Shown piece by piece: positions 1-8,506 of a DNA stretch of 46,944 nt (positions within the stretch are counted from its first letter, which is position 1; every line of letters begins with the position of its first letter). The position numbers and the translations under genes are program-made. The notes under the pieces were generated by a model, which saw only the letters and a program-made list of their open reading frames with translations, searched no databases and was not told the origin of the DNA. Source of the DNA: an uncultured Geobacteraceae bacterium (GTDB lineage Bacteria; Desulfobacterota; Desulfuromonadia; Geobacterales; Pseudopelobacteraceae); NCBI GenBank assembly GCA_903845365.1, contig CAIMXI010000412.1, positions 1 to 46,944 of the forward strand, in the 5' to 3' direction.

Positions 1-240
1 AGCGAAGCCGAGGCAATGCAGATGAACATTCGCGCGCTGATACCGGAAGAGCTGCGCAAGGCGGATGTGGAGCGGATTCAGCAGTTGAGCCGGAAAGGTA
101 TTCTGGAGCCGTATCGCACACAGCGGATCGCCAAAGATGGCACGATAAAAGAAGTCTGGCTGACCGCCACCGCTCTTATAAATGAAGTGGGACAGGTGTA
201 TGCGATTGCGACGACGGAAAGGGTGAGTGGGGTGGAGTGA
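1..240 (+). CDS. C-terminal fragment of a PAS-domain signalling protein (cut by window edge)
   Basis: The frame is open from base 1 and ends with TGA at 238-240, so only the last 79 residues are visible. They read like the C-terminal half of a PAS fold: a predicted helix followed by strands containing KDGTIKEVWLTATAL and YAIATTERV. Such PAS ends are common in CheR/CheB-PAS fusions and sensor kinases of Geobacter relatives, where sensory PAS units feed a signalling output. An internal ATG at 16 exists but has no good ribosome binding site and lies inside the fold, so the gene almost certainly begins outside the window. No output domain follows the PAS segment. Family is fairly sure; the exact protein is unknown. 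Confidence 0.6.
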   Translation, partial: SEAEAMQMNIRALIPEELRKADVERIQQLSRKGILEPYRTQRIAKDGTIKEVWLTATALINEVGQVYAIATTERVSGVE

Positions 241-314
241 GGCAGGGGCAAGGGGCAGCATTTCACCATCAACAATCTTCAGCAATACATCATGCAGGGG
301 TGAGATTCTTTGGC

Positions 315-468
315 GATGTCACCATTCCATTGACACAACAGTATGGGCAACCAATTTTGTCATCCTGAGGTACGAAGGATCTGCTTTTGACTGTTGTACG
401 ATCAAAAAAAACAGCAGATCCTTCGCTATCGCTCAGGATGACAGCTATGTCAATGAAATGGTGACACC
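315..468. repeat. MITE-like nested palindrome in intergenic DNA
   Basis: Outer arms GATGTCACCATTCCATTGAC (from 315) and TGTCAATGAAATGGTGACAC (from 448) are inverted copies with about two mismatches over 21 bases. Inside them a second inverted pair, GTCATCCTGAGGTACGAAGG (from 360) and the reverse of CCTTCGCTATCGCTCAGGAT (from 420), surrounds a short centre. No coding potential is seen. The structure resembles a non-autonomous transposable element or large REP-type repeat. It accounts for much of the 390-base gap between the PAS gene and the next gene. Confidence 0.6.
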
Positions 469-626
469 ACCCGATTTTGGGTCCTGTAAATAAAGGGGTT
501 GCTTTTAACTTCAAAGGCTTTTTTACAGGGATAAAGAAAGATAAAGGCGGATAAAACCTTTAATCGCACTTCAAAGGGGACAGGCTCATGCTGAGCCGGC
601 TCCAGTAAATCACTCCTTTTACCGTA
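469..626. other. Non-coding gap with small repeat fragments
   Basis: No convincing gene. It contains a GATAAAGGCGGATA run near 539-552 that recurs inverted near 44716-44731. Near 576-602 it has GGGGACAGGCTC followed by GGCTCATGCTGAGCC, a short hairpin of the kind found in REP-type repeats. The hairpin lies just beyond the stop of the minus-strand nucleotidyltransferase gene and could also help end that transcript, although it has no T-rich tail. Confidence 0.3.
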
Positions 627-1622
627 TCACCCCTGCATCTCAATCAGCGAGTGATCGCCGATATTCATCTTGCGGGCCGAACTGATAAGATGCACCGAAT
701 CTCCGAGAATTGTATCGTTAAGCACCATGTTGCGTACCACGGAACTGCCGTTGATGATGGAATTGCGGATAATGCTCCGCTCGACGATACTGCCCGCAGC
801 CACCGATACATTGGGGCCCAGCACACAGTCTCGAAGAGTAACACCCCTTTCAATATGCACCGGTTCGATAAAAACACAGTTATAGGCATCGCCATGGATA
901 TGATGCCGACCCTTCAGTAGATGGGCATTTGTCTCCAGAATTGTTTCCGGCTTGCCGCAGTCAAGCCAGGCATCGATCTCAGGGGCTTTTAACCGGCAAC
1001 CGTCTTTTATCATCCGCATGAAAACCGCCGGCAGATAGAATTCCCCTTTCACCATATCACCATCGTTGATGGTGTCGGCCAGATACGACATAAACCTCTT
1101 GCCATCCTTCAGATAGTAGAGCCCTACCTGCGCAAGACGGGAAATTGGCGTGTCCGGCTTTTCAATCATATTAACGATACACTCGTCATCGACAACGTTC
1201 ACGCCAAAACGCTGATAATCATCGACCTCTTTGGAGTAGATAAGCCCGTCGCAGTCACTGCATAAGCGGGCAATTCTGCCGAGGTTCGCTTCAAAGATCG
1301 TGTCGTTAAAGACAATCAGCAGGTCATCTCCGGCTGAAATATGGGAGTCGGCCAGCCATACTGCATGTGCCGGTCCCTTGCGTTCGTTCTGCGTGATAAA
1401 GCTGCAGGTCAGCGTTGGGAACTTTTCGTTCATAAAGTTCTGTATCTGGCTGCCGTTCTCATCGATTATGAAGATGTATTCGGCAACAGCCAAAGGGACG
1501 AGGCGGGAGATGATATGCTCAAGAACCGTCTTGCCGGCTACATGCACCAGCGACTTTGCTTTTGTGTGGGTATGGGGACGCAATCTTGTCCCTTTGCCGG
1601 CTACTGGAAGTATGACCTTCAT
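627..1622 (-). CDS. Sugar-phosphate nucleotidyltransferase with left-handed beta-helix tail
   Basis: A 331-residue cytoplasmic NDP-sugar pyrophosphorylase. The N-terminal Rossmann-like domain opens with the signature GKGTRLRP (residues 9-16), which binds the nucleotide triphosphate. The C-terminal third has hexapeptide-like repeats (CVLGPNVSVAAGSIVERSII and onward) forming a left-handed beta helix. Homologues make dTDP-glucose, UDP-glucose or GDP-mannose from sugar-1-phosphate and NTP; the specific sugar cannot be read from sequence. The start at 1622 is preferred over a longer in-frame option because GTGAGGAGT lies just upstream. It is the last gene of the minus-strand EPS operon, 10 bases after the polymerase gene, so it probably supplies an activated sugar for that polymer. 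Confidence 0.85.
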   Translation of the reverse strand: MKVILPVAGKGTRLRPHTHTKAKSLVHVAGKTVLEHIISRLVPLAVAEYIFIIDENGSQIQNFMNEKFPTLTCSFITQNERKGPAHAVWLADSHISAGDDLLIVFNDTIFEANLGRIARLCSDCDGLIYSKEVDDYQRFGVNVVDDECIVNMIEKPDTPISRLAQVGLYYLKDGKRFMSYLADTINDGDMVKGEFYLPAVFMRMIKDGCRLKAPEIDAWLDCGKPETILETNAHLLKGRHHIHGDAYNCVFIEPVHIERGVTLRDCVLGPNVSVAAGSIVERSIIRNSIINGSSVVRNMVLNDTILGDSVHLISSARKMNIGDHSLIEMQG

Positions 1623-1632
1623 AACGGACTCC

Positions 1633-3918
1633 TCACTCAAATCCCTTGGCATCGACGAACGCCTGCAGAACATTCTTTGCTTCCGGATGTTCCGGTACGA
1701 GCCCCTTAACCACCAACGGGTCGCGGGTTATGCGCCAGGATAACTCGAGAGCGGCGTAGAGGTTGCTTTTGTAGAGATAGTTTATGTACCAGCTTGGACG
1801 GCGCTCAAGCGTAGCGGCTTTGCGTGGTGATTCAGAAAGGAGATAGCTGTCGTCCATTTTTGCCAGCAGACGCACCTGTTCGAGAGCATCACCGGTTCTT
1901 TCGGCGGCCAGATGGTTCCGGGCAACGGCCAGTCGGATGGTGGCATTGTAAGGAGACGCTTTAATGGCCCGCGTTAGGGATGAGACGGTCGCGCCCGAAT
2001 CTTTACGCCAGTTTTCCTGCAGATCGGCCAGGGCCAGATGGGCATCGCTGCTGGTCGGTTCGGCTGCGATCATCTTGCGCAACTGCTCCAGCGCTATGCC
2101 GAAGCTTTGATCGCGGGACGGCATTCCGGGTGGTAGAGGGATCTTGAGCATTTCCATGGCATCGGTCCAACGCCCCAGACGGGTGGCTATTTCGGCGGTA
2201 GTCCAACTGTAGAGCGGACGTGACGGTTCAAGGGAGTGTGCAGAGAGGGCGGCCTGCAGGGCGGCCAGATAGGCTGGTGCCGTTTCGGGCAGGAGCGTTA
2301 CAACATCAAGCTCCTCTGTTTTTTTGTCATCCAGAATAGTGGCTATAGCTGCATAGCGGCGGTCTGCAATCAGCCCGGTCACCGGTTGGTAGAGCAGAGG
2401 GACAAGCAGGAGGATGCCGGTGAATACGGTGAGGCGTGAGGAGTGAGGAGTGAGGAGAGTTGCCCCTAACCTTTCACCCATCACCCCTGACTCCTCACTC
2501 AGATTGAATAGAATGGCGTAGGTCAGGGCTGCAATAATGGTGAAGAGCAGGGCATTAGCCGGGATGTGCAGGTTGAAGTCGCTGAAACTGTGCACCCCCA
2601 CTGCGCAGCAGGAGCAGAGGCCTCCCGCGCCAAAGCACTTGGTGTACATACCGTGGAGCCGCCGCCAGCGACGGTAGAGGGTTGTGAAGAAAATCAGCAC
2701 TGCAGAGATCGCCAGAAGCAGTCCAGCCAGACCGGTGTCGGTGATCTGCTCCACATAGTCGTTGTGGGCATGGTCGTAAATGGATCGAGTCTCCTTACTC
2801 TGGTAGCGGCGATAAACCGTTTCGAAGGTGCCGAGGCCACTGCCTAGCAGGGGAAAGTCCCTGACTATGCCGACAGAGTCAATCCAGACGTTCAGGCGGC
2901 CGACATGACCGGTATCAAGCTCCTCGAAGCGATCCTCCAGCCGTTCCCAGGAGGCGAAGACCACGACCGTAGATAACACCATTGCTACAGTTATCAACAG
3001 CAGCGAGCGACTCTTGAGGGAACGCCTTTTTCTTGTTATCAAGACAAAAAGGGTGAATGAGATTACGCAGGCCATGATGCCGCCACGGGACATGGAAGCG
3101 AACAGGCCGGCGGTCATCACCAGCAGCAGCAGGAACCAGGTGGCCGCTTTAGGCATCACCGGGTTTTCTAATAGCCTGGTGATCCGTATGCCAAGCGGGG
3201 TGCCGGGAAGGGAGTGTGAAGAAGGGGCTACATACAGCAGCATCCCAAGCCCTAACGGAATGGCAAGTTCAAGGTAACCGGCAAAGTGGTTGCGGTTAAG
3301 ATACGGCCCCCAGATCCGGTTGTCATTGATGAGGTAGTAATCCACCGGGAAGATTCCGTAGATACGCCCGTTCCAGAAGGCTTTCTGAAGCAGGGCAATG
3401 ATTACCAGCAGGCCTCCCATTACCAGGATAGCGGTTACCAACCTGCCGATCTGCTCTTTCGTATGGTAATGCATGACTATGACGGTGAAGATGGCGGCGT
3501 AGGAGAAGAGCAGAAGAAGATCCTGACGTGTGGCGTAAGGGCTGACGCTGATGGTGCGCCAGGCGTCGGTAGCAGCGCCGCCTAAGTCAGTATGCAGCAG
3601 ATGTGAAACCGGAGAGATTATTTTGAGGAGCGGCGGCGGAAGGGGGAGCAGTTGCAGCATCACCAGGCCGGCGAACAGGAGGCAGATGATCTTGAGTGTG
3701 CGGGCAGTGCGTGTTGATAATTCCGAGGCTGCGGAAGGCTGGGTGGCGATCAACTGCTTCAGCAGCAATAGTGCCAGCAGCAGGAATGCGCCGATTTCAA
3801 AAAGAGAGACCGACCATTTCTGTACTGTGCCGAAAGCTAGGGGTGTGAAGATGATGAGCGCAAGCACCCCCTTATCGATGATTGCATCCATGATCTTGAC
3901 ACTGCTGCTCACGCCCAT
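1633..3918 (-). CDS. O-antigen ligase/polymerase family membrane protein (Wzy/WaaL-like) with TPR-like C-terminus
   Basis: A 761-residue polytopic inner-membrane protein. About eleven hydrophobic segments fill roughly the first 480 residues. The periplasmic-loop signature LGSGLGTFETVYRRYQ followed by HAHNDYVEQITDTGLAG is typical of the Wzy_C/O-antigen ligase family, which joins lipid-linked oligosaccharide units or transfers them to an acceptor. The last 230 residues are soluble and helical, resembling TPR repeats, as in many EPS polymerases. The start overlaps the upstream phosphatase gene by 10 bases, showing translational coupling. A low-complexity insert encoded at 2429-2502 interrupts the region between the loop and the C-terminal helices. 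Polymerase is favoured over ligase because of the Wzz/Wza neighbours. Confidence 0.85.
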   Translation of the reverse strand: MGVSSSVKIMDAIIDKGVLALIIFTPLAFGTVQKWSVSLFEIGAFLLLALLLLKQLIATQPSAASELSTRTARTLKIICLLFAGLVMLQLLPLPPPLLKIISPVSHLLHTDLGGAATDAWRTISVSPYATRQDLLLLFSYAAIFTVIVMHYHTKEQIGRLVTAILVMGGLLVIIALLQKAFWNGRIYGIFPVDYYLINDNRIWGPYLNRNHFAGYLELAIPLGLGMLLYVAPSSHSLPGTPLGIRITRLLENPVMPKAATWFLLLLVMTAGLFASMSRGGIMACVISFTLFVLITRKRRSLKSRSLLLITVAMVLSTVVVFASWERLEDRFEELDTGHVGRLNVWIDSVGIVRDFPLLGSGLGTFETVYRRYQSKETRSIYDHAHNDYVEQITDTGLAGLLLAISAVLIFFTTLYRRWRRLHGMYTKCFGAGGLCSCCAVGVHSFSDFNLHIPANALLFTIIAALTYAILFNLSEESGVMGERLGATLLTPHSSRLTVFTGILLLVPLLYQPVTGLIADRRYAAIATILDDKKTEELDVVTLLPETAPAYLAALQAALSAHSLEPSRPLYSWTTAEIATRLGRWTDAMEMLKIPLPPGMPSRDQSFGIALEQLRKMIAAEPTSSDAHLALADLQENWRKDSGATVSSLTRAIKASPYNATIRLAVARNHLAAERTGDALEQVRLLAKMDDSYLLSESPRKAATLERRPSWYINYLYKSNLYAALELSWRITRDPLVVKGLVPEHPEAKNVLQAFVDAKGFE
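2429..2502. repeat. GAGGAGT-type repeat and inverted partner inside the polymerase gene
   Basis: The plus strand carries three tandem copies of a GTGAGGAG-like unit (2429-2459). They are followed by the opposite-sense CTGACTCCTCACTCAG (2487-2502), giving an imperfect inverted repeat. It is read in frame through the polymerase gene and encodes a hydrophilic stretch around SEESGVMGERLG. Short matches to the same unit occur at about 1625-1636 and 7303-7315. Confidence 0.5.
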
Positions 3919-4718
3919 GCTCCCAACAGGCGCTCCATCCAGGAGCGAGTCCAGACAGGGTATGGCTCTGAATTATGAATGCGAACAGCGGCCGGCAACT
4001 GTAGCCTTCGACCGGCGATGATGGCAGCAGGTGTTGTGGTGACCATCCCCAGAGCCGATTCCCGTCCAACCTGGTCAGCAACCATAGAGACCGCCTCTGA
4101 CAGCATGGGTGAACGTTCGCTGCAGTCATGGGCATCGCTGGCGATAACGTGAGCCACTCCGCCGGTTATCAGATACTGGCAGAAGTTGCGCGCCTCCGGC
4201 CCGAAGTGTCCAAGGATGCTGCCGGCGGTGAGCTGCAGCAGCGCTCCCATCCTGGCCAGACGAGAGAGCATCTCAGGGTGATGCATGAACCAGGTGCAGC
4301 GTTCGGGGTGAGCGATTACCGGCACCAGGCCGGCACTAATGAGAGATTTAAGGAATGGCTCAGCGTTGGCAGGCACCGCATGGGGTCTGAATTCCACCAG
4401 AAAATAGATACCGCGATTTATGGTGAGAAAGGTATCATTCTTCATAAGCAGAGCCGACAGTTCGGGGAAGAGCGGGGTTTCGGCACCAGGCAGGAGAGTC
4501 AGGTCGAGTCCGGCAGCCCGGACAGCCTTCTGCAGGGCTGTGAGGCTTGCCTGCAAACTTGAGGCGCTCCAGCCGAAGCTGCCCGGATTGTAGTGCGGAG
4601 TGGCAACGATCGTGCGGATGCCGTCAGCCGAAGCTATGCGGCACATCTGCAGAGCCTCTGCCATACTCTGCGGGCCATCGTCAAGTCCAGGCAGGATATG
4701 GCTGTGAATATCGATCAC
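3909..4718 (-). CDS. CpsB/YwqE-type PHP-domain tyrosine-protein phosphatase
   Basis: A 269-residue metal-dependent phosphoesterase of the PHP family. Metal-binding motifs are visible in order: IHSHILPGLDDG at the N-terminus (His5, His7), VIAHPER in the middle and IASDAH near residue 195. In capsule systems this family removes phosphate from the tyrosine-rich tail of the BY-kinase, which controls chain length and export. It lies directly downstream of the BY-kinase gene. The start is GTG within a GTGA overlap (4715-4718) with the kinase stop codon, so the pair is translationally coupled. Cytoplasmic; no signal peptide. Confidence 0.9.
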   Translation of the reverse strand: MIDIHSHILPGLDDGPQSMAEALQMCRIASADGIRTIVATPHYNPGSFGWSASSLQASLTALQKAVRAAGLDLTLLPGAETPLFPELSALLMKNDTFLTINRGIYFLVEFRPHAVPANAEPFLKSLISAGLVPVIAHPERCTWFMHHPEMLSRLARMGALLQLTAGSILGHFGPEARNFCQYLITGGVAHVIASDAHDCSERSPMLSEAVSMVADQVGRESALGMVTTTPAAIIAGRRLQLPAAVRIHNSEPYPVWTRSWMERLLGAWA

Positions 4719-6934
4719 GCTTTTGCCCCTGAACCCTTCTTCCTTGATTTCTTATTAACCGAATTCTTTTTGTCGCCGTAATAGTAGGAATAGTAGGCGT
4801 AACTGGCATGTTTGGCGGTGTCTATCTTGTTGAGGACAACTCCCAGAAGCCTGGCGTTTACCCCTTTTAGCGACTGGGCAGCCCGTTGGATAGTATCACG
4901 TGGTGTACGGGCGCCCCAGGCGACCAACACCACGCCGTCGGCAAGCCGTGACAGCACCAGCGCATCCGAGAAGGCCAGTAAAGGTGGAGAATCGAGGATA
5001 ATACGGTCGAACTTGTCGCGCAGCCCGAGGATCAGAGCCCGCATCCGGTCTGAGCCGAGAAGTTCGGAAGGGTTGGGAGCCAGTCTGCCCCCTGTTATGA
5101 CAAACAGGTTGGGAACCTGTTCGATCTTGTGAACAGCCTGCGACATCAGGTTCGGATCGATGACCAGGTCGCTGAGACCCACGGTGTTTTCAATGCCGAA
5201 AAAGTCGTGAAGGTTGTGGCGGCGCATATCAACATCGATCAGCAGAACACGTTCGCCCATCTGTGACATGGCAACGGCCAGGTTTGTGGCGGTGGTTGAT
5301 TTCCCCTCGTTCGGGATGGCGCTGGTCAAAAGCAGAATCTTTAACGGATCCTGGTCAAGCGAGGAGAGCATGATGCCGGTGCGGATGGTGCGGTAGGCTT
5401 CCGCTGTGGCGGATTTAGGATCTGAGAGGACGAAAATCGGCCCTTTGTCGGCACCGGTCAGAGGGACTATTTCAAGAAGCGGAAGCTGCAGCGCCTTGTC
5501 GACATCTTCGGCCGTCTTGATAGTGTCATCCATGTATTCCATGAAGAAGGCTACCGAGATGCCGCCGAACAGACCAAGCAGCAGCGCCAGAATCATGTTC
5601 TTGGCACGCTTGGGTTTGATCGGGCCATCCGGTATCACGGCGGTATCTACTATCTGGATGTTGGAGACGTTCAGGCCACCAGAGAGGGATGCTTCCTGAA
5701 GTTTTTTCAGCAACAGGTCATAGAACTGCTTGTTGCTGCCAGATTCACCCGCGATGACGTTGAAGTCAATCGCCTTACGGGTCATCCCCAGAACCTCCTG
5801 CTTCTGTGCGGAAATTGCACGACGGATGGAGTTTTCACGGTTCAGAGCCACCTCATATTCTGCTTTGGCGGCATTCAGCATCTTTCGCGCTTCCAGGTTG
5901 ATGCTCCGTTTGACCATTTCTAACTGGGAGCTAACCTTGACGAGCTGGGGGTGCTTCTCGCCGAATTTTTCAGAGAGCTCGGAGATCTGCCTGCGGAGAG
6001 TCAACTCCTCAGTGCGCAGCCCCTGTATGACCAGGTTGTTCATGATGTCAGGCACGGTGGTCAAAAGTTCTGGCCTGTCAATCACAGAGACAATCTGTCG
6101 ATACTTTATTTCAGCATCCTGACGCTTCCCCTCTGCCTGTACCTGCTGGGTCATCAACTCCTGCAGCTTCTGGCTGAGGACGTTCTCCTTTGTCTCGAAA
6201 GAGGTAACTCCCTTTCCTTCCTTGTACTGCTGCAGAAGTGTTTCCGATTCGCCCACCTTGGCCTTTGATTCCACCAGACGGGCGGAGAGCCACTCGGCCG
6301 CATCGCGGTAGGGTTTCACCTTTATATCCATGTTGTGCTCGACAAAAGCCTCGGCGATGCCGTTTGCCATTGCCGCTGCCACGGTCGGGTTGGTAGCGTC
6401 GAAATTGATTTTGAAAATATTTACGCGCTTACCTATCTCGAGGGTTGTTTTATCGAGAATTACGTCTGTGAGGAACGGGTCGACCTCCTCGCGGAACTTG
6501 AAACCGGGAAAGAGGCTTGCAGGTTTCGCCTTTGCCGGCAGCCAGCTTCGGATGGTAGAGGAGATGGTCTTGCGAATGCTGTTTTCCTGCTTATCTTTCA
6601 TCTCCTTGAAGTAGGGGTTCTTGTCAAGTTGCAGCTTGCGCACCACCCGGTCGGCAAAAGCTCGGCTGCCGATGATCGCTTTCTGGGTATTAAAGTAGTC
6701 TGCCATATCTTTTGACTGGATGATGGCAGCGCCCCCCTCTCCAAAGTTGAGGGTCTGGTTGCGCTCGTTGTCAACCAGGAGCTGGGCGGTACCCCGGTAG
6801 ACTGGCGTAGCCACAAGCGAGTAGACCGCCACTATGGCGACAACTACGGCAAAAAACGTCAGGCCAATTTTTCTGCGTTTCTGCAGTACCCTCCAATAGT
6901 CCCGGAGGTGGATTTCTTCCTGTGGATTGTTCAA
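4715..6934 (-). CDS. Wzz-type chain-length protein fused to a BY-type tyrosine autokinase
   Basis: A 739-residue inner-membrane protein. A Wzz domain begins near the N-terminus with a membrane segment at about 23-43. A long periplasmic coiled-coil region follows, then a second membrane segment at about 446-466, and a cytoplasmic P-loop kinase after about residue 500. Walker A SAIPNEGKST (538-547), Walker A' LLIDVDMRR (564-572) and Walker B IILDSP (645-650) are intact. A tyrosine cluster, YAYYSYYYG (712-720), is the autophosphorylation tail. The family sets polysaccharide chain length and gates export through the Wza partner. The start codon is TTG at 6934, supported by AAGGAG eight bases upstream; there is no ATG alternative nearby. 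Confidence 0.93.
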   Translation of the reverse strand: MNNPQEEIHLRDYWRVLQKRRKIGLTFFAVVVAIVAVYSLVATPVYRGTAQLLVDNERNQTLNFGEGGAAIIQSKDMADYFNTQKAIIGSRAFADRVVRKLQLDKNPYFKEMKDKQENSIRKTISSTIRSWLPAKAKPASLFPGFKFREEVDPFLTDVILDKTTLEIGKRVNIFKINFDATNPTVAAAMANGIAEAFVEHNMDIKVKPYRDAAEWLSARLVESKAKVGESETLLQQYKEGKGVTSFETKENVLSQKLQELMTQQVQAEGKRQDAEIKYRQIVSVIDRPELLTTVPDIMNNLVIQGLRTEELTLRRQISELSEKFGEKHPQLVKVSSQLEMVKRSINLEARKMLNAAKAEYEVALNRENSIRRAISAQKQEVLGMTRKAIDFNVIAGESGSNKQFYDLLLKKLQEASLSGGLNVSNIQIVDTAVIPDGPIKPKRAKNMILALLLGLFGGISVAFFMEYMDDTIKTAEDVDKALQLPLLEIVPLTGADKGPIFVLSDPKSATAEAYRTIRTGIMLSSLDQDPLKILLLTSAIPNEGKSTTATNLAVAMSQMGERVLLIDVDMRRHNLHDFFGIENTVGLSDLVIDPNLMSQAVHKIEQVPNLFVITGGRLAPNPSELLGSDRMRALILGLRDKFDRIILDSPPLLAFSDALVLSRLADGVVLVAWGARTPRDTIQRAAQSLKGVNARLLGVVLNKIDTAKHASYAYYSYYYGDKKNSVNKKSRKKGSGAKA

Positions 6935-6946
6935 GGGGGTGTCTCC

Positions 6947-7804
6947 TTAGAAAAAGCTTTCCGGCACAACGATGATATCATCCGGCAGGATCATGTCCTC
7001 CATTTTGGCTTCGAGCGAATACTCCCCCTTCTCTGACTTTCGGACAATGGAGGTACTCCCCTTGGAGGCCTTCTGGGTGAAACCGCCGGCCAGGGTGATG
7101 GAACGGAGCACGGTTAGGCCTTTGGTGATTTTATAGGCGCCCGGAGTCTTGACTTCGCCTGATACATAGACGAAAGCGGCGCGCGGCACATATATGCTGT
7201 CGCCGTCCTTAACCATGATGTTTGTACTGATGTCACCCTTTTCCAGAAGTTTGTTAAGGTCAACGGTGATGGTTATCTCCTCGCCCCGAGCCTGAGGAGT
7301 GAGGATTTTGCGCTGAATGAATAGCGTCTCGGCCGCGTTGGTCGTTATGCCGCCGGCGTTGGAGATGACCTCCATCAGAGTCGAGTTGCCGCGCAGTTCC
7401 ACCAGCCCCGGCTTGGTGAATTCCCCGAGTGTGGTAACTTTTTTGGACTTGTACTCTGCTATGAACACGGTGACCTGGGGTTTTTTTATATAGCCGTTAG
7501 CCAACGCTGTGGCGATTACCCTCTGGGCGTCCGCAGCCGTCATCCCCGTGACTGTTGCTTCACCGATCAGCGGCAGCGTTATTTTCCCGTCGCCGCTGAC
7601 ACGGGTATCAACTGTCAGGTCTGGGTTGTCGTAGACCGTGATTTTGAGCAGGTCTCCTTCGCCGATTACGTATTCCTCTGCCAGTAGCGGCGAGTGAATG
7701 GATAGGGTGACTAAAAGAGTGAATAACAGTGACAAAGTATACTTCCAGATGGGAACCCTGGTTTGCATGAATATGTTTTCAGAATAGTCGGGCATCTCTG
7801 ACAA
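6947..7804 (-). CDS. Wza-like polysaccharide export protein with SLBB domains
   Basis: A protein of up to 285 residues. After a hydrophobic export signal (IWKYTLSLLFTLLVTLSI) comes a Poly_export domain (YVIGEGDLLKITVYDNPDLT) and then two SLBB beta-grasp domains, as in periplasmic or outer-membrane Wza/EpsE translocon proteins. No lipobox cysteine is visible, unlike E. coli Wza. The likely start is TTG at 7804, four bases after GGAGG. ATG codons at 7795 and 7768 are alternatives, and the latter would place the signal peptide closer to the N-terminus. It overlaps the FecR-domain gene by 26 bases and sits 12 bases before the Wzz/kinase gene, the standard partner order of a Wzy-dependent pathway. 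Confidence 0.88.
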   Translation of the reverse strand: MSEMPDYSENIFMQTRVPIWKYTLSLLFTLLVTLSIHSPLLAEEYVIGEGDLLKITVYDNPDLTVDTRVSGDGKITLPLIGEATVTGMTAADAQRVIATALANGYIKKPQVTVFIAEYKSKKVTTLGEFTKPGLVELRGNSTLMEVISNAGGITTNAAETLFIQRKILTPQARGEEITITVDLNKLLEKGDISTNIMVKDGDSIYVPRAAFVYVSGEVKTPGAYKITKGLTVLRSITLAGGFTQKASKGSTSIVRKSEKGEYSLEAKMEDMILPDDIIVVPESFF

Positions 7805-8495
7805 ATATCCTCCTCTGCTCCTGCGGAATGATCGATGGGATCGTGGGCGCTTTTTTCGATACGACTATAACGGAGAGATTCTCCCCGACTCGTGTGGTGC
7901 CGACGACCAGATTCGAGCGGTTACGTACTGTGACGCCGCCGCCCAGAGTGTAAACAGTGCTCTTTTCGGGGTCGGTCTCGATGACGACATCAGCCTCCCA
8001 GGAGTCGATTTGCGCCTGGCTCGTCTCGATCACGAAGCGGGATCCTTCGGTGCGCTCTAGTTGCGAAATTTTAGAACGCAGCTGTTTATCTGGCTGCTGT
8101 ACAAAAAAGCGGGCGCTCCCCTGTAACAGATTGATTACCGCCGAACGGCGCATGGTGTTTTTGGTAAAAGCGTACTGGCTGATACGGAGAGATGAGGCTG
8201 GTAAAATGTTGATCACCGCACCATCGGCCAGCCGGAGCTGCAAACGGGCGTCACTGCCGGTCTCAACTGTGTCTGCCGCCAGGACGGCATCGCCACGTTT
8301 GAGATGGCGAGTTCCCTCCTGCCCCGGGCGTCTGCTGATTGCCTTGCCGGAGACGACTGTTACGACGGCGGCGTCATCACTGGCGGACGCTATAGCCACT
8401 GAACCAAAGAGCAAAAAGATAAGAAACAACAAGAGGGCGCTCGTCACGTCCCCCTGAAAAATAATTCCACCTCTTCGACCTGATTGCGCGTTCAC
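7779..8495 (-). CDS. FecR-domain exported protein of the EPS operon
   Basis: A 238-residue protein with one N-terminal hydrophobic segment (ALLLFLIFLLFGSVAIASA) that acts as a signal peptide or anchor. A FecR-type beta-rich domain follows: VVSGKAISRRPGQ, RLADGAVINILPASSLRI and GSARFFV. In exopolysaccharide loci, non-regulatory FecR-domain proteins are periplasmic and probably bind polymer or peptidoglycan; their exact role is not established. No sigma-factor gene is adjacent, so an iron-signalling role is unlikely. The start GTG at 8495 follows CAGGGGCAC. It lies 11 bases after the outer-membrane barrel gene and overlaps the export gene by 26 bases. Confidence 0.75.
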   Translation of the reverse strand: MNAQSGRRGGIIFQGDVTSALLLFLIFLLFGSVAIASASDDAAVVTVVSGKAISRRPGQEGTRHLKRGDAVLAADTVETGSDARLQLRLADGAVINILPASSLRISQYAFTKNTMRRSAVINLLQGSARFFVQQPDKQLRSKISQLERTEGSRFVIETSQAQIDSWEADVVIETDPEKSTVYTLGGGVTVRNRSNLVVGTTRVGENLSVIVVSKKAPTIPSIIPQEQRRIFVRDARLF

Positions 8496-8506
8496 GTGCC
8501 CCTGGA

